Of a DNA stretch of 64,000 bases, positions 36,568 through 45,190 are shown piece after piece. Where the stretch lies: positions 20,948 to 84,947 of the IMG/VR virus record IMGVR_UViG_3300025770_000012; one strand, given 5' to 3'. Below the pieces are notes generated by a model. That model had not been told where the DNA came from and ran no database searches. It was given only the letters and a program-made list of their open reading frames with translations. Each line of letters begins with the position of its first letter. Within the stretch, counting starts at the first letter, position 1. This stretch comes from a virus. The position numbers were made by a program, and so were the translations under genes.

Positions 36568-36852
36568 TTATTTTAAGGCATCTATTTTTTGTTCTATAGA
36601 TTTAAGATCATCTTTAATTTCTTTTACATCGTCTTGAGTAGTCATAATAGTTTGACGCACCAGCTTATCTTTCATGTCAAACTCCATACGTGTTATTTCT
36701 GGGTCAAGAGGAAGTGGTAATTCCATAGCTCGCGCTATATCAGCCTGCAGAATAAACCACATTGAAATTATGGTTGCCATTCCTACCCCTACCGCTATCA
36801 AGGTTTTTATATTTACTGTAAACCCTGTATTTTCATCTAATTTCATACTCAT
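36568..36852 (-). CDS. Small membrane protein with coiled coil, i-spanin-like topology
   Basis: The 94-residue protein has one transmembrane helix near the N-terminus (TLIAVGVGMATIISMWFIL), then a C-terminal coiled coil (DDVKEIKDDLKSIEQKIDAL). An N-in inner-membrane protein with a periplasmic coiled coil is the layout of inner-membrane spanins, though many small phage proteins share it. It starts on the stop codon of the outer-membrane barrel gene (TAATG) and is six bases from the thioredoxin-fold gene. A lysis or envelope-bridging role is inferred from topology and neighbours. Confidence 0.6.
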   Translation of the reverse strand: MSMKLDENTGFTVNIKTLIAVGVGMATIISMWFILQADIARAMELPLPLDPEITRMEFDMKDKLVRQTIMTTQDDVKEIKDDLKSIEQKIDALK

Positions 36853-37943
36853 TATTTTATTACGTAATTAACACCCATTGTTACACTCCCAAAGGATCTC
36901 CCCCAGTACTCACTAAATTTACCTTCAGCAAAGACTCCTAGGTGTTTACCTATGTTAGCCCCGAAGACAACTCCTGCATTATAATCTATCCATGAATCTC
37001 CTACTACTCTTGCATAAGAATACTCATACTCCCCAAACTCTTTGTGTAAGGGCATTACGTTTGCCCAAGTATGGATCCAAAAGTCTTTAGAGTAATGGTA
37101 GAAGTCAAGCCCAATCGCAGCTGATAGCTGATATTGATTTGGGAGTAGGCTTCTTACGTCTCTATTATACTCATTTACGATTCTTCCATATTGGTAGCGT
37201 CTGAACTCAGAGTCTGTTTCAGCAACTAAATTACCTTCAGGTCCATACCACTCCCAATCACTCCATTCCCCCGAAGTAAATTCCCCATCACTATTAGAAT
37301 CTATGTATACCCAGTTATCTGTGTAGTCATAGTCATATGCTAATAACCACCAAGCACCAAGGTTTTCTTCTATCCAATCCTCAATAGGGGCTACAGTATA
37401 AGCTGGGTGTCTACGACCTGCTACCCCTGCAGTAAAGTTTAATTTCTTACCTACTTTAACACGTAGTTTAAGAGCAGCTTCTAAATACTTTACATCAGCT
37501 CTACCATTCTCTAAGAAATCAAGTTCTGCTACAAACCATTTAGAGAGGTGTCTAAGGAAATATCTCTGGTCCATTGCTCCTCTACCAGTAAGTCTTACCT
37601 CAGAGCGTTCAAACACGTACTCAAAACCGCTTACAGCACCTACATTTGCTTCTTCTGACATGGATACTTCTGATCCGTCATAGAAATTGGTTGCTTTAAT
37701 CTCGTACTTAAAACGTGCTAACTTCCTTAACCCAACAGAAAAGGTGTAGTTAGGCTCATACTCCATAGGGATTACAGTAAGTAACCCATCTCTGACAGCA
37801 TACACATCCTCTTGAACCATAGAGTTAGACTGATTGAAAGAAGCATAAAATGTACTATACTTAAAAAAATCCTTAACAACCTCTTGCCCTACACATGATA
37901 GTGTAAAGAAAGAACACAGTAGAATAAGTAATAATTTTTTCAT
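36852..37943 (-). CDS. Exported outer-membrane beta-barrel protein
   Basis: The 363-residue protein begins with a signal peptide MKKLLLILLCSFFTLSCVGQ. The end VGQ-Glu fits flavobacterial cleavage after Gln; Cys17 could alternatively be a lipobox, though the preceding TLS is not ideal. The mature part is rich in alternating hydrophobic/polar strands with many aromatic residues (TFSVGLRKLARFKYEIKATNF, LSAAIGLDFYHYSKDFWIH, FAEGKFSEYWGRSF), as in outer-membrane barrels. It ends in VTMGVNYVIK, without the usual terminal Phe. A phage-encoded barrel could alter the receptor surface (superinfection exclusion) or help lysis. It is coupled to the next membrane gene by a one-base overlap. Confidence 0.7.
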   Translation of the reverse strand: MKKLLLILLCSFFTLSCVGQEVVKDFFKYSTFYASFNQSNSMVQEDVYAVRDGLLTVIPMEYEPNYTFSVGLRKLARFKYEIKATNFYDGSEVSMSEEANVGAVSGFEYVFERSEVRLTGRGAMDQRYFLRHLSKWFVAELDFLENGRADVKYLEAALKLRVKVGKKLNFTAGVAGRRHPAYTVAPIEDWIEENLGAWWLLAYDYDYTDNWVYIDSNSDGEFTSGEWSDWEWYGPEGNLVAETDSEFRRYQYGRIVNEYNRDVRSLLPNQYQLSAAIGLDFYHYSKDFWIHTWANVMPLHKEFGEYEYSYARVVGDSWIDYNAGVVFGANIGKHLGVFAEGKFSEYWGRSFGSVTMGVNYVIK

Positions 37944-37951
37944 AGTAATGA

Positions 37952-38332
37952 TTAAATTTTATAGTATCCGTAATCTAAACCCATAAATCCGTGTACACCA
38001 TCTCCTGTCACATCAACCGCAGCATCTCCCCAACCTTCAGGGTGTGTAACGGCTTCTTGACCAGTAACTTCTCCATCTACAACGATGTCTGCACCTACAA
38101 GTCCTTTCCATAGAACGTCTACGTGGTATCCGCTAGATAGTACTGGAGCAGTAGTTTCTTCTCCTTCTTCGTCGTATACACCTGGAGTAGTTACTATATT
38201 GCCTAATCTAGCAATAGTGTGCCCGTGTGTAGGGTAGCTGTTACCTTCTTCATCTGTGCCTACACCTAAAGCTGTTATAGCGGTGTCTGCTTGAGCTTTG
38301 CTTGCAAACTCATATTTACCTATTTTTTTCAT
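37952..38332 (-). CDS. Small tail-associated or adhesin accessory protein
   Basis: The 126-residue protein is acidic and Gly-rich, with IGKYEFASKAQADTAITALG at the start and HGHTIARLGNIVTTPGVYDEEG...YHVDVLWKGL in the middle. It lacks a signal peptide. It looks like a small beta-rich structural domain and follows the last lectin-like adhesin with one base between the genes. I do not know a function. It could be a cap, chaperone or accessory subunit of the adhesins. Confidence 0.65.
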   Translation of the reverse strand: MKKIGKYEFASKAQADTAITALGVGTDEEGNSYPTHGHTIARLGNIVTTPGVYDEEGEETTAPVLSSGYHVDVLWKGLVGADIVVDGEVTGQEAVTHPEGWGDAAVDVTGDGVHGFMGLDYGYYKI

Positions 38333-38333
38333 G

Positions 38334-39581
38334 TTATAATGTTGTTAGCGCAGTTAGCTCTGCGTCTGTTAATGCTGTTTTAAATACTTGTAGTTGTTTT
38401 ACTTTTGCGAATAAATATTGAGCACTAGTACTAGAAAACTCTAAAGTATTTAAACTTACAGGTACTGCACCACTTGAATCTGTTGATACTTCAGTTCCAT
38501 CTATCCATAATGCAAAATCATTTAATTTATACTTAAATGCAATTTTAGAAAATGAAGTTTCATCAGTAAGTGTATATTGACAAAGTCCCGATAATCCTGT
38601 AGAAATATAACATAAAGCCTGAAGTATATTTGAAGCATTACTATACCTTATAATTATTCTATTGTCGCTTGTCCCATCACTTATTGTTATACTTCTGTAT
38701 GTTGAATCATTACTTAAAGCAGCCATCTCAACAAACAAAACCCCCTCAGTACTATTAATAGAATTACTAATACCTGTCTGTGAACAAGTCTCCACAACCC
38801 TCGTAACTGCAGTACCACTTGTAGGTATGTATGATGTAGCGTCAGAACCTGCTTCTAATTGTAATCCCCAAACTAAAACTCCATCAGTACCATTAGCAGT
38901 AACAGCAGGGTCTCCCTTTGCATCACACACACCTATACCACTTCCACTACCTAAGACAAAAGCATTTCCTGATGTATAACTTATTTTATACCAATCATTA
39001 CCATAAGATACGATTGTGGCTGTTGGAGTTCCTGCACTTCCCGGTACTACTTGTGTAGTCCCATCACTTAAATCGTAATAAATAAAACCAATTTGACTAC
39101 TAGAGTTAATATAAACCCATACTACATTTTTACCACTTGCTTTAACAAATGCACTAATAGTATATATAGAAGTAGAATTTGTCGTAGAATTGTGTATGTA
39201 TCTGTAATCACCACTACTACTTGGATATAAAAGAGAAGCGTTGTTTGTTCCGTCAGGAGATTGAGAACTATTATCAACAACTGTTACATTACTTCTCGAC
39301 CATTCACTTTCATTAAAACTTTCGCTATATTCAAATAAGTTAGTCCTCTGTGGCTCTAATAATATATGTGGGCCCGCTCCCCCTGTGTAGTCTATACGAG
39401 GTACGTTATAAATCTCAGCATAATTTACTAAACCATCTTCATCTACAACCGTAGCACTTGATGCCCGTGTAAAATCAAATGGCAAAGGTTTATTCTTACC
39501 GCCCGCGTCGCTGTAAGCAAGCAAAGAATCCGCCTTCACTGCCCAATGTCCGTCTGTACCTAATTTTAAACTTGCTGACAT
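38334..39581 (-). CDS. Lectin/LamG-like adhesin, shortest of three paralogues
   Basis: The 415-residue protein starts with LKLGTDGHWAVKADSLLAYSD and DFTRASSATVVDEDGLVNY, then the marker ILLEPQRTNLFEYSE followed by an SxxW turn. A jelly-roll carbohydrate-binding-like module follows (TISAFVKAS...WGLQLEAGSDATSYIPT) and a C-terminal concanavalin/LamG-like module ending in KVKQLQVFKTALTDAELTAL. The same modules recur in the two upstream genes. Phage proteins of this type are surface adhesins on tail fibres or capsids that bind host glycans. It is probably a receptor-binding or accessory adhesin. Confidence 0.75.
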   Translation of the reverse strand: MSASLKLGTDGHWAVKADSLLAYSDAGGKNKPLPFDFTRASSATVVDEDGLVNYAEIYNVPRIDYTGGAGPHILLEPQRTNLFEYSESFNESEWSRSNVTVVDNSSQSPDGTNNASLLYPSSSGDYRYIHNSTTNSTSIYTISAFVKASGKNVVWVYINSSSQIGFIYYDLSDGTTQVVPGSAGTPTATIVSYGNDWYKISYTSGNAFVLGSGSGIGVCDAKGDPAVTANGTDGVLVWGLQLEAGSDATSYIPTSGTAVTRVVETCSQTGISNSINSTEGVLFVEMAALSNDSTYRSITISDGTSDNRIIIRYSNASNILQALCYISTGLSGLCQYTLTDETSFSKIAFKYKLNDFALWIDGTEVSTDSSGAVPVSLNTLEFSSTSAQYLFAKVKQLQVFKTALTDAELTALTTL

Positions 39582-39582
39582 G

Positions 39583-41685
39583 TTATTTAACTGTGTAATT
39601 ATAGGCTACTGCCATTCCTTCGAAAGAGCTCCACTCAGGTAAATCTCCATTGGTTGTTAGATACTCAAGCTCGTCGTCTACTAATGCTCTGTTGAATACT
39701 TGCAATGATTTTATTTTGCCATAGAACCTAGTAGAAGATCCGTTTCCTAAATCAAAGTTTAATGTGTTAAGCTCGTCAACGGCAAATGCCGCAACACTTG
39801 TGTCTGTAGAACCCGCTTGTGAACCGTTAACAAAAAGCTTAAAGTCGTTAAGTTTATAATGAATAGCAGTCTTATAGAAAATACTCACATCAAGATTCTC
39901 CTGCGCGATTGCAAGCTGACTAGTGGTATTCACCACTTGGCCTTTTATAAGGCCTGACGCAGTGCTATGGTATAAACCTACGCGGTTATCGTTAGTTCCA
40001 TCTGAGATAGTTATATACTCATTAGAACTAAATGCATCAGTCAAACCTGCGAGTTCCGAATATAATACACCCTCCACGCTGTTAAAATCTTTAGCTGCAC
40101 CTGCTCCAGTACAAGCCTCTCCACCTCGCGTTACCGCAACCCCGGTTGTTGGGATATATGATGTTGGGTAAGAACCTTCTTCTAATTGTGCGCCCCAAAC
40201 GTAAACTCCTTCTCCATTTGAAATATTAGTTCCATTAGAAATTGTAGTTCCATTATAACTTAAATATATTCCACTATACTTACTTGTAGTGTCTGCATCA
40301 AATGTTGATGTACATCTATACCACCCATTACCAAAATCTTCAATACTACTTGAAATAGTTCCTGTATTAGATAAATTAGTGCCATTATTTAAATCAAAAT
40401 AACTTATAGTAAAAGGGTTTAATCCTACTAAAGCAATATAATCTATTTCTCCTTTTTTTGCAAAACAAGATAATGTATATACACTTCCTGAAGAAACTGT
40501 CGGTGATACGCTAATATATTGCTGATTTGCAGCATTTAAAGCATTTAATTTATCTGCTGTTATTTCTCCACTTGGAGATGTTAATTGATTTGCCACTACA
40601 ACTGATTCCCCCACACCCCATTGAGTAAAATCCTCACTATATTCAACCAAATTAGTCCTCTGTGGTTCTAAAAGTAAATGCCCCTGAGGATTGTTTAAGA
40701 AGTCTATACGAGGTATATCACCAACTGCGTCTGCAATTTTCTTTAAAGAAATATTGTGAATCTCTACTGTGTAGTTTGAAGTCGACGTCTCTCGTGCAAC
40801 TAGGAGATGTATACTACTGCTATTGGACGTGAAATAATGTACCACTGTTTGTAATTCACCGTTCATTGTTAATTTCGAAACTAGAGAGACCAAACCCCCG
40901 GTATTGGCGGAGTTATCTTGAAATCGAACTTGCTTTCCAGAAGTCCCCTTTACAGTAAACTCAGCTCTATATAATTTGCTGTCTACATACATAGAATTCA
41001 TATTTGACTCGCTTTGTAGCACGTAGGCATAACCACTACCTCCGTTATTAGCGATAACGTTCATTCTAAATTTACCCTCGCTAGTCAGATCTATAGAGGA
41101 GAGTACACTACCTGTGGTTGTCCATCTGTTATTCGGATCAACTTCTTTTATTGAGATACTGTTTAGAACTACATTTGTCCCACTGAGATATAGCCCAGCA
41201 AATGAAGGATAATTCGCCGTTTTAATGTATATAACGTTAACTCCAGTGCTTGAAATGGAAGATGACGGGCCGTCTTTGAGCGTCACCGTCAATGTCGAGC
41301 CATTTAAGTTATAAACGTCTACTGTTACTTTATACCACGTTGACACAGCTGCAGTAACTGTATGTGTAACCGACCCGTTAATTATTAACCTATTTTCACT
41401 AAAAGACACACCGCCCCACCACCCAGCTTCATCAGCAAAATCAACAGCATTTGAAGGAATTCTCTCTATACCCAACTCACTAAAGTCTCCATTCTGAATT
41501 AACTCAGGTGAGGGGTCTGACATCTGCTTAATTAAACCATCTCTCCCTACATACGTAGCGTCAGTACCTCTAGCAACGGTAAACTCCGTATTAAGGTATT
41601 TACCCCCAACTTGCTTATAAGCTAAAAGATTGTTCTCTTTAGTAGCCCAGTTTCCGTTACCTAATTTTACTGTTGCGTCGCTCAT
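39583..41685 (-). CDS. Lectin/LamG-like adhesin, middle paralogue
   Basis: The 700-residue protein shares the N-terminal KLGNGNWATKENNLLAY segment, the RGTDATYVGRDGLI motif, the LLLEPQRTNLVEYSEDF marker and the C-terminal LamG-like end (KIKSLQVFNRALVDDELEYL) with its neighbours. It has an additional N-terminal carbohydrate-binding-like region (PSPELIQNGDFSELG...NSISIKEVDPNNRW). It starts on the stop codon of the 894-residue paralogue (TAATG). No catalytic motif is seen. It is probably a surface adhesin. Confidence 0.75.
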   Translation of the reverse strand: MSDATVKLGNGNWATKENNLLAYKQVGGKYLNTEFTVARGTDATYVGRDGLIKQMSDPSPELIQNGDFSELGIERIPSNAVDFADEAGWWGGVSFSENRLIINGSVTHTVTAAVSTWYKVTVDVYNLNGSTLTVTLKDGPSSSISSTGVNVIYIKTANYPSFAGLYLSGTNVVLNSISIKEVDPNNRWTTTGSVLSSIDLTSEGKFRMNVIANNGGSGYAYVLQSESNMNSMYVDSKLYRAEFTVKGTSGKQVRFQDNSANTGGLVSLVSKLTMNGELQTVVHYFTSNSSSIHLLVARETSTSNYTVEIHNISLKKIADAVGDIPRIDFLNNPQGHLLLEPQRTNLVEYSEDFTQWGVGESVVVANQLTSPSGEITADKLNALNAANQQYISVSPTVSSGSVYTLSCFAKKGEIDYIALVGLNPFTISYFDLNNGTNLSNTGTISSSIEDFGNGWYRCTSTFDADTTSKYSGIYLSYNGTTISNGTNISNGEGVYVWGAQLEEGSYPTSYIPTTGVAVTRGGEACTGAGAAKDFNSVEGVLYSELAGLTDAFSSNEYITISDGTNDNRVGLYHSTASGLIKGQVVNTTSQLAIAQENLDVSIFYKTAIHYKLNDFKLFVNGSQAGSTDTSVAAFAVDELNTLNFDLGNGSSTRFYGKIKSLQVFNRALVDDELEYLTTNGDLPEWSSFEGMAVAYNYTVK

Positions 41686-44369
41686 TATTGTATTGTATAT
41701 CCGTTAGCAGCTACAAGCTCACTAAAGCTGTTGTAACTATCACCTGTTAAAGCTTCCATTTCAGCGTCTGTTAAAGCCTCATTGAAATATGCTAAGCACT
41801 TTACTTTCCCCACGAAGGGATTTCCAGTTCCAGTCCCAGCAGTAAAAGTAATCCACTTGAGAAGATCTGCGTCAAAATCTATATTGTAAGTACTAGATCC
41901 TGTTGAGAAATAAGTCTCAAGCACTCCGTTTATATAAAGTTCTATTACATTAGGCCCCCACTTAAAAGCTACTTTGTTATAATCGTAAATAAGTGGATAC
42001 GGATCGCCATCGTGTTCGCCTGCGGAGGTGCTAGTAGTGGCCACAACAGCCCCACCTTTTTTAACTTGAAGAATAATATTACCAGCGCCACCTGACTGAT
42101 AAAGTAAAAATCTATTGTTAGTACTGTTGTCACTTAACGCCATAGAAACTTGATGATCAACACCTTTTGCATAAGCTATTTCTGTATAGAAAGTTCCTCT
42201 TTTGCTATCTATAAGAGATGTATTCCCAGATCCTGTCATAGTCTCCTCACTCCGTGTTACAGAAGATCCTGTATGGGTTGGAATGTATGAGGTTGGGTAC
42301 GCGCCTTCTTCAAACTGAGCACCCCAAACAAAAGTACTACTACTCCCATCTCCTGTAATTGCTTCAGTATTGTCTGCACTTGCTAATTGCAGTCTAATTT
42401 TAGCACTTCCTGTTGTAGCATTTGCTGTTGTTGTTGCTGTACATTTATACCAACCATTGCCAAAATCAGTTATAGTTCCTGAATATCCACTATCAATAGT
42501 ACCTAAAGCACCACTATTAATGTTAAAGAAAACATTTCCTGCCGAAAAAGCACTACCTACACCTGTAAACCTTATTAAGAAAAAATCATAGTCCCCCTTC
42601 TTTACAAAACAAGACATAGTATAATCTTCTCCACTTGTAACTGATAAACTTCCAACATCTAAATATTGTTCACTTGTACCACTTGTTGAAACTATTGTAC
42701 TTGCATTTGTCCCTCCATTTGGAGATGTCGTAGTATTAGAACTTATAGTTGAATTAATTTCAGACCAAGCTGAGGCACTAAAATCCTCACTATAAGGAAG
42801 TAAATTAGTCCTAGCAGGCTCAAGTAATATATGTCCGTTCAAACCGTCTTTATCGTAACTTATTCTTGGTATGTCTAGGTCGTCAGCTAAGGTTATATCT
42901 TGGACTGAGATACTGCTTATAGTTACAAAGTCGGTTGTACTTGTTGAACCTCCTCTAAGGAATAATCTAAAAAACCATTTATCATTCGCTACTACTGTAG
43001 CTGCTGTGTAGTAAAATGTATGAGTTCCTACACCTTGTTCGGGTAAATCAATATAACCAGCAACGCCTGAACCAGTATAGTATTGAATAGCATTTGTGCC
43101 AGTTAAACCGACTGAATGAATTGTGTAGGTTACTTTGTAAGACTTTCCCGATTCTGCAACCGCTTCTGATGTTTTGACTTTTACATCAGCACCTAATGTT
43201 GAAGTCATAGTTAGACCATTCGCACCAAATGTATTTGATTCATCTACACTTACCCAATCCCCTCCGAGTTCTTCAATCGTGAACGTAGTTAAGTCCGTAG
43301 TTCCTGAAGTGTTTTGTCTTATCCATAAACGAGTACCAAGTGAAACAAAGTAATGAGTACCAAAACCACTTCCGTATTCGTTACCACTTCCATCTCCATC
43401 TCCTATTGTAAAACCTGAAGATGTTGTGCTACCCGAAATAACTAACTTATAAGATTTTCCACTTTCTAAATTCCAAGAAGATACTTTACTCAAAAGTCCA
43501 TCTAAACTACCTCCCGCAGTTGTAAACGTATTTGCATCAACAATAACCCCTCCGCTATTTGCATCAAAGTCAACTGTTAAATCTATCGGTTGAGTGAGTT
43601 GCTCTACCGTAGCACTAAAATCTCCGTTTGTGATAAGTTCACTTTCCCCAACTACATCCTGCATATCTTGCAATAACCCGTCTGGTCCTACGCGTGTAGC
43701 ACTGGAGTTGCGGGAGAAGGCGAAGTCTGAGGATGTGTCTCGGATTATTATATCTGTAATATCTACGTACTCAGTTCCTGATCCTGAACCCTGGTAAAAT
43801 CTACAAGTAGCAGGTGAACTCGATGTAATTGGAGTAATATCAAATTCATAGTCTTGAAAAGTAGTTGTTAAAACAGGGTTTTTAATAGCCCCTAAAATAT
43901 TATTAGCCCCTACTGAAGTGAAAGCTGTAGCTCTATCGCCTCTTGCTTTAAACGTAATTCTGTATTGATGGCCAGCAACAAGAGTTGATTCCCTTTTGAG
44001 TGCGACCCCTGAAGTGCCACTATATACGAGTTTTAAAAATTTTTCAGGATTGGATCTACCACTGTAAGATATTGTTCCTGCGCTACTATCCGCCCAATTG
44101 ACATTTGTAGTATTTGTACTAAAGTTTTCACTGTGAACGATCGATGGCGAAGATTTTACAGACCGCATTTTTCCATCACTATAACTTGTTGGAGTTAACA
44201 GTATAGCAGCTTTGTCTAAAATATCCCCTTTAGAGATGTCTTTAATAGTAGATTTAGAATCACCTTTATTTTCCGAATAGGTGGATCTCCCAGCAAGTTT
44301 GCTGATTAATTTACCTAGAGCAGATTGTACTACGCCTTGGGCTAAATTACTTGATCCTAAACCTAGCAT
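41685..44369 (-). CDS. Lectin/LamG-like adhesin, longest paralogue
   Basis: The 894-residue protein has an N-terminal anchor-like part (GLGSSNLAQGVVQSALGKLISKLAG), which the other two paralogues lack, followed by three carbohydrate-binding-like jelly-roll modules, the marker ILLEPARTNLLPYSEDF, and a C-terminal LamG-like domain ending in KVKCLAYFNEALTDAEMEAL. The N-terminal part may attach it to the tail, the other paralogues then forming branches; that is inference. It is coupled to the genes on both sides by one-base overlaps. Confidence 0.75.
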   Translation of the reverse strand: MLGLGSSNLAQGVVQSALGKLISKLAGRSTYSENKGDSKSTIKDISKGDILDKAAILLTPTSYSDGKMRSVKSSPSIVHSENFSTNTTNVNWADSSAGTISYSGRSNPEKFLKLVYSGTSGVALKRESTLVAGHQYRITFKARGDRATAFTSVGANNILGAIKNPVLTTTFQDYEFDITPITSSSPATCRFYQGSGSGTEYVDITDIIIRDTSSDFAFSRNSSATRVGPDGLLQDMQDVVGESELITNGDFSATVEQLTQPIDLTVDFDANSGGVIVDANTFTTAGGSLDGLLSKVSSWNLESGKSYKLVISGSTTSSGFTIGDGDGSGNEYGSGFGTHYFVSLGTRLWIRQNTSGTTDLTTFTIEELGGDWVSVDESNTFGANGLTMTSTLGADVKVKTSEAVAESGKSYKVTYTIHSVGLTGTNAIQYYTGSGVAGYIDLPEQGVGTHTFYYTAATVVANDKWFFRLFLRGGSTSTTDFVTISSISVQDITLADDLDIPRISYDKDGLNGHILLEPARTNLLPYSEDFSASAWSEINSTISSNTTTSPNGGTNASTIVSTSGTSEQYLDVGSLSVTSGEDYTMSCFVKKGDYDFFLIRFTGVGSAFSAGNVFFNINSGALGTIDSGYSGTITDFGNGWYKCTATTTANATTGSAKIRLQLASADNTEAITGDGSSSTFVWGAQFEEGAYPTSYIPTHTGSSVTRSEETMTGSGNTSLIDSKRGTFYTEIAYAKGVDHQVSMALSDNSTNNRFLLYQSGGAGNIILQVKKGGAVVATTSTSAGEHDGDPYPLIYDYNKVAFKWGPNVIELYINGVLETYFSTGSSTYNIDFDADLLKWITFTAGTGTGNPFVGKVKCLAYFNEALTDAEMEALTGDSYNSFSELVAANGYTIQ

Positions 44370-44755
44370 TAGTAATTAATATAAGCAATAATTTTACCAG
44401 AAGCTAATTTAAATCCTGTCCATCGTCCATGAATAGTTAATCCTGCTGGGAATGAAACATTATCTGTATTCCCACCCGCATCAGCATCTATTCCAGTTCC
44501 TTTAGCTGTATCTGCTGACGTTGGGAATAGTCCGGCAGTTTCAGGTATCAACCCTGCATCGAGTGAACTAAACACAGTGTCTTCTATAAATGTAAGTGAT
44601 ACAAACACGGCTCCTGCTATTACACCACTACTAGTGACATCAGTTGTACCTTTTACTAAGATTGATCCTAATTGACCAAACCCATTGTTGAGTGTGACTC
44701 TGCCTGTGGTATTTAAATTGTCTAGTAACTGTTCTTGCCTTGTTCTAATAGCCAT
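44369..44755 (-). CDS. Small adhesin-base or structural protein
   Basis: The 128-residue protein has a coiled N-terminus (RTRQEQLLDNLNTTGRVTLNN) and a Gly/Thr-rich beta part ending in GRWTGFKLASGKIIAYINY. It has the look of a short trimeric attachment or capsid-decoration protein. It sits between the coiled-coil gene and the longest adhesin, with TAATG junctions on both sides, so it is probably made in fixed ratio with them. I do not recognise a named family. Confidence 0.65.
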   Translation of the reverse strand: MAIRTRQEQLLDNLNTTGRVTLNNGFGQLGSILVKGTTDVTSSGVIAGAVFVSLTFIEDTVFSSLDAGLIPETAGLFPTSADTAKGTGIDADAGGNTDNVSFPAGLTIHGRWTGFKLASGKIIAYINY

Positions 44756-45168
44756 TATATTATAATTTTATCAATATTATTAATTTGATCTGCTGTAATA
44801 TCTTCCGGCAGATCTTCTTCGGGTACGGTATGAAGCTCTACAGAAGAGTCTTCTTCCATAGCTGCTTTTAAAACATCTAATTGAGATTTCCTAGTCTCAA
44901 CTATTTCTTTGTTCTCCTCTTCCAGTTTATCGATCTTAGCTTGAGACTCCTCCGTATCTGCATTTGCAATAGCGTGTATCTCTTTAGCTAACTCAACAAA
45001 CTTCTCAGATGGAGCGCTTAAATCCTCTAGCGGCTTTAATTCCGCCATAAGAACTTTAATGTTTTTACCTACAGCAAGACCAAACGTCTTACCTTTTAAA
45101 TCTTTTACGGAGAATAGGCCATTTACTAGCTCTACTAACTCTCCTTTTTTTGCATTAACCGTTGTCAT
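44755..45168 (-). CDS. Coiled-coil protein, possibly assembly chaperone
   Basis: The 137-residue acidic protein begins with ELVELVNGLFSVKDLKGKTFGLAVGKNIKVLMAELKPLE, then a charged coiled coil (KIDKLEEENKEIVETRKSQLDVL, residues about 79-101) and a disordered acidic end. The N-terminal part resembles small phage proteins of the DUF1617 type encoded near tail genes, but this is uncertain. It lies between the fibre gene and the adhesin cluster. A tail-fibre assembly role is inferred from position. Confidence 0.6.
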   Translation of the reverse strand: MTTVNAKKGELVELVNGLFSVKDLKGKTFGLAVGKNIKVLMAELKPLEDLSAPSEKFVELAKEIHAIANADTEESQAKIDKLEEENKEIVETRKSQLDVLKAAMEEDSSVELHTVPEEDLPEDITADQINNIDKIII

Positions 45169-45190
45169 TATATATATATTTTAATTAAAC

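Noticed and set aside
38334-44369. Diversity-generating retroelement acting on the lectin-like genes
   Set aside because: There is no reverse transcriptase and no near-identical template/variable repeat pair in the window.
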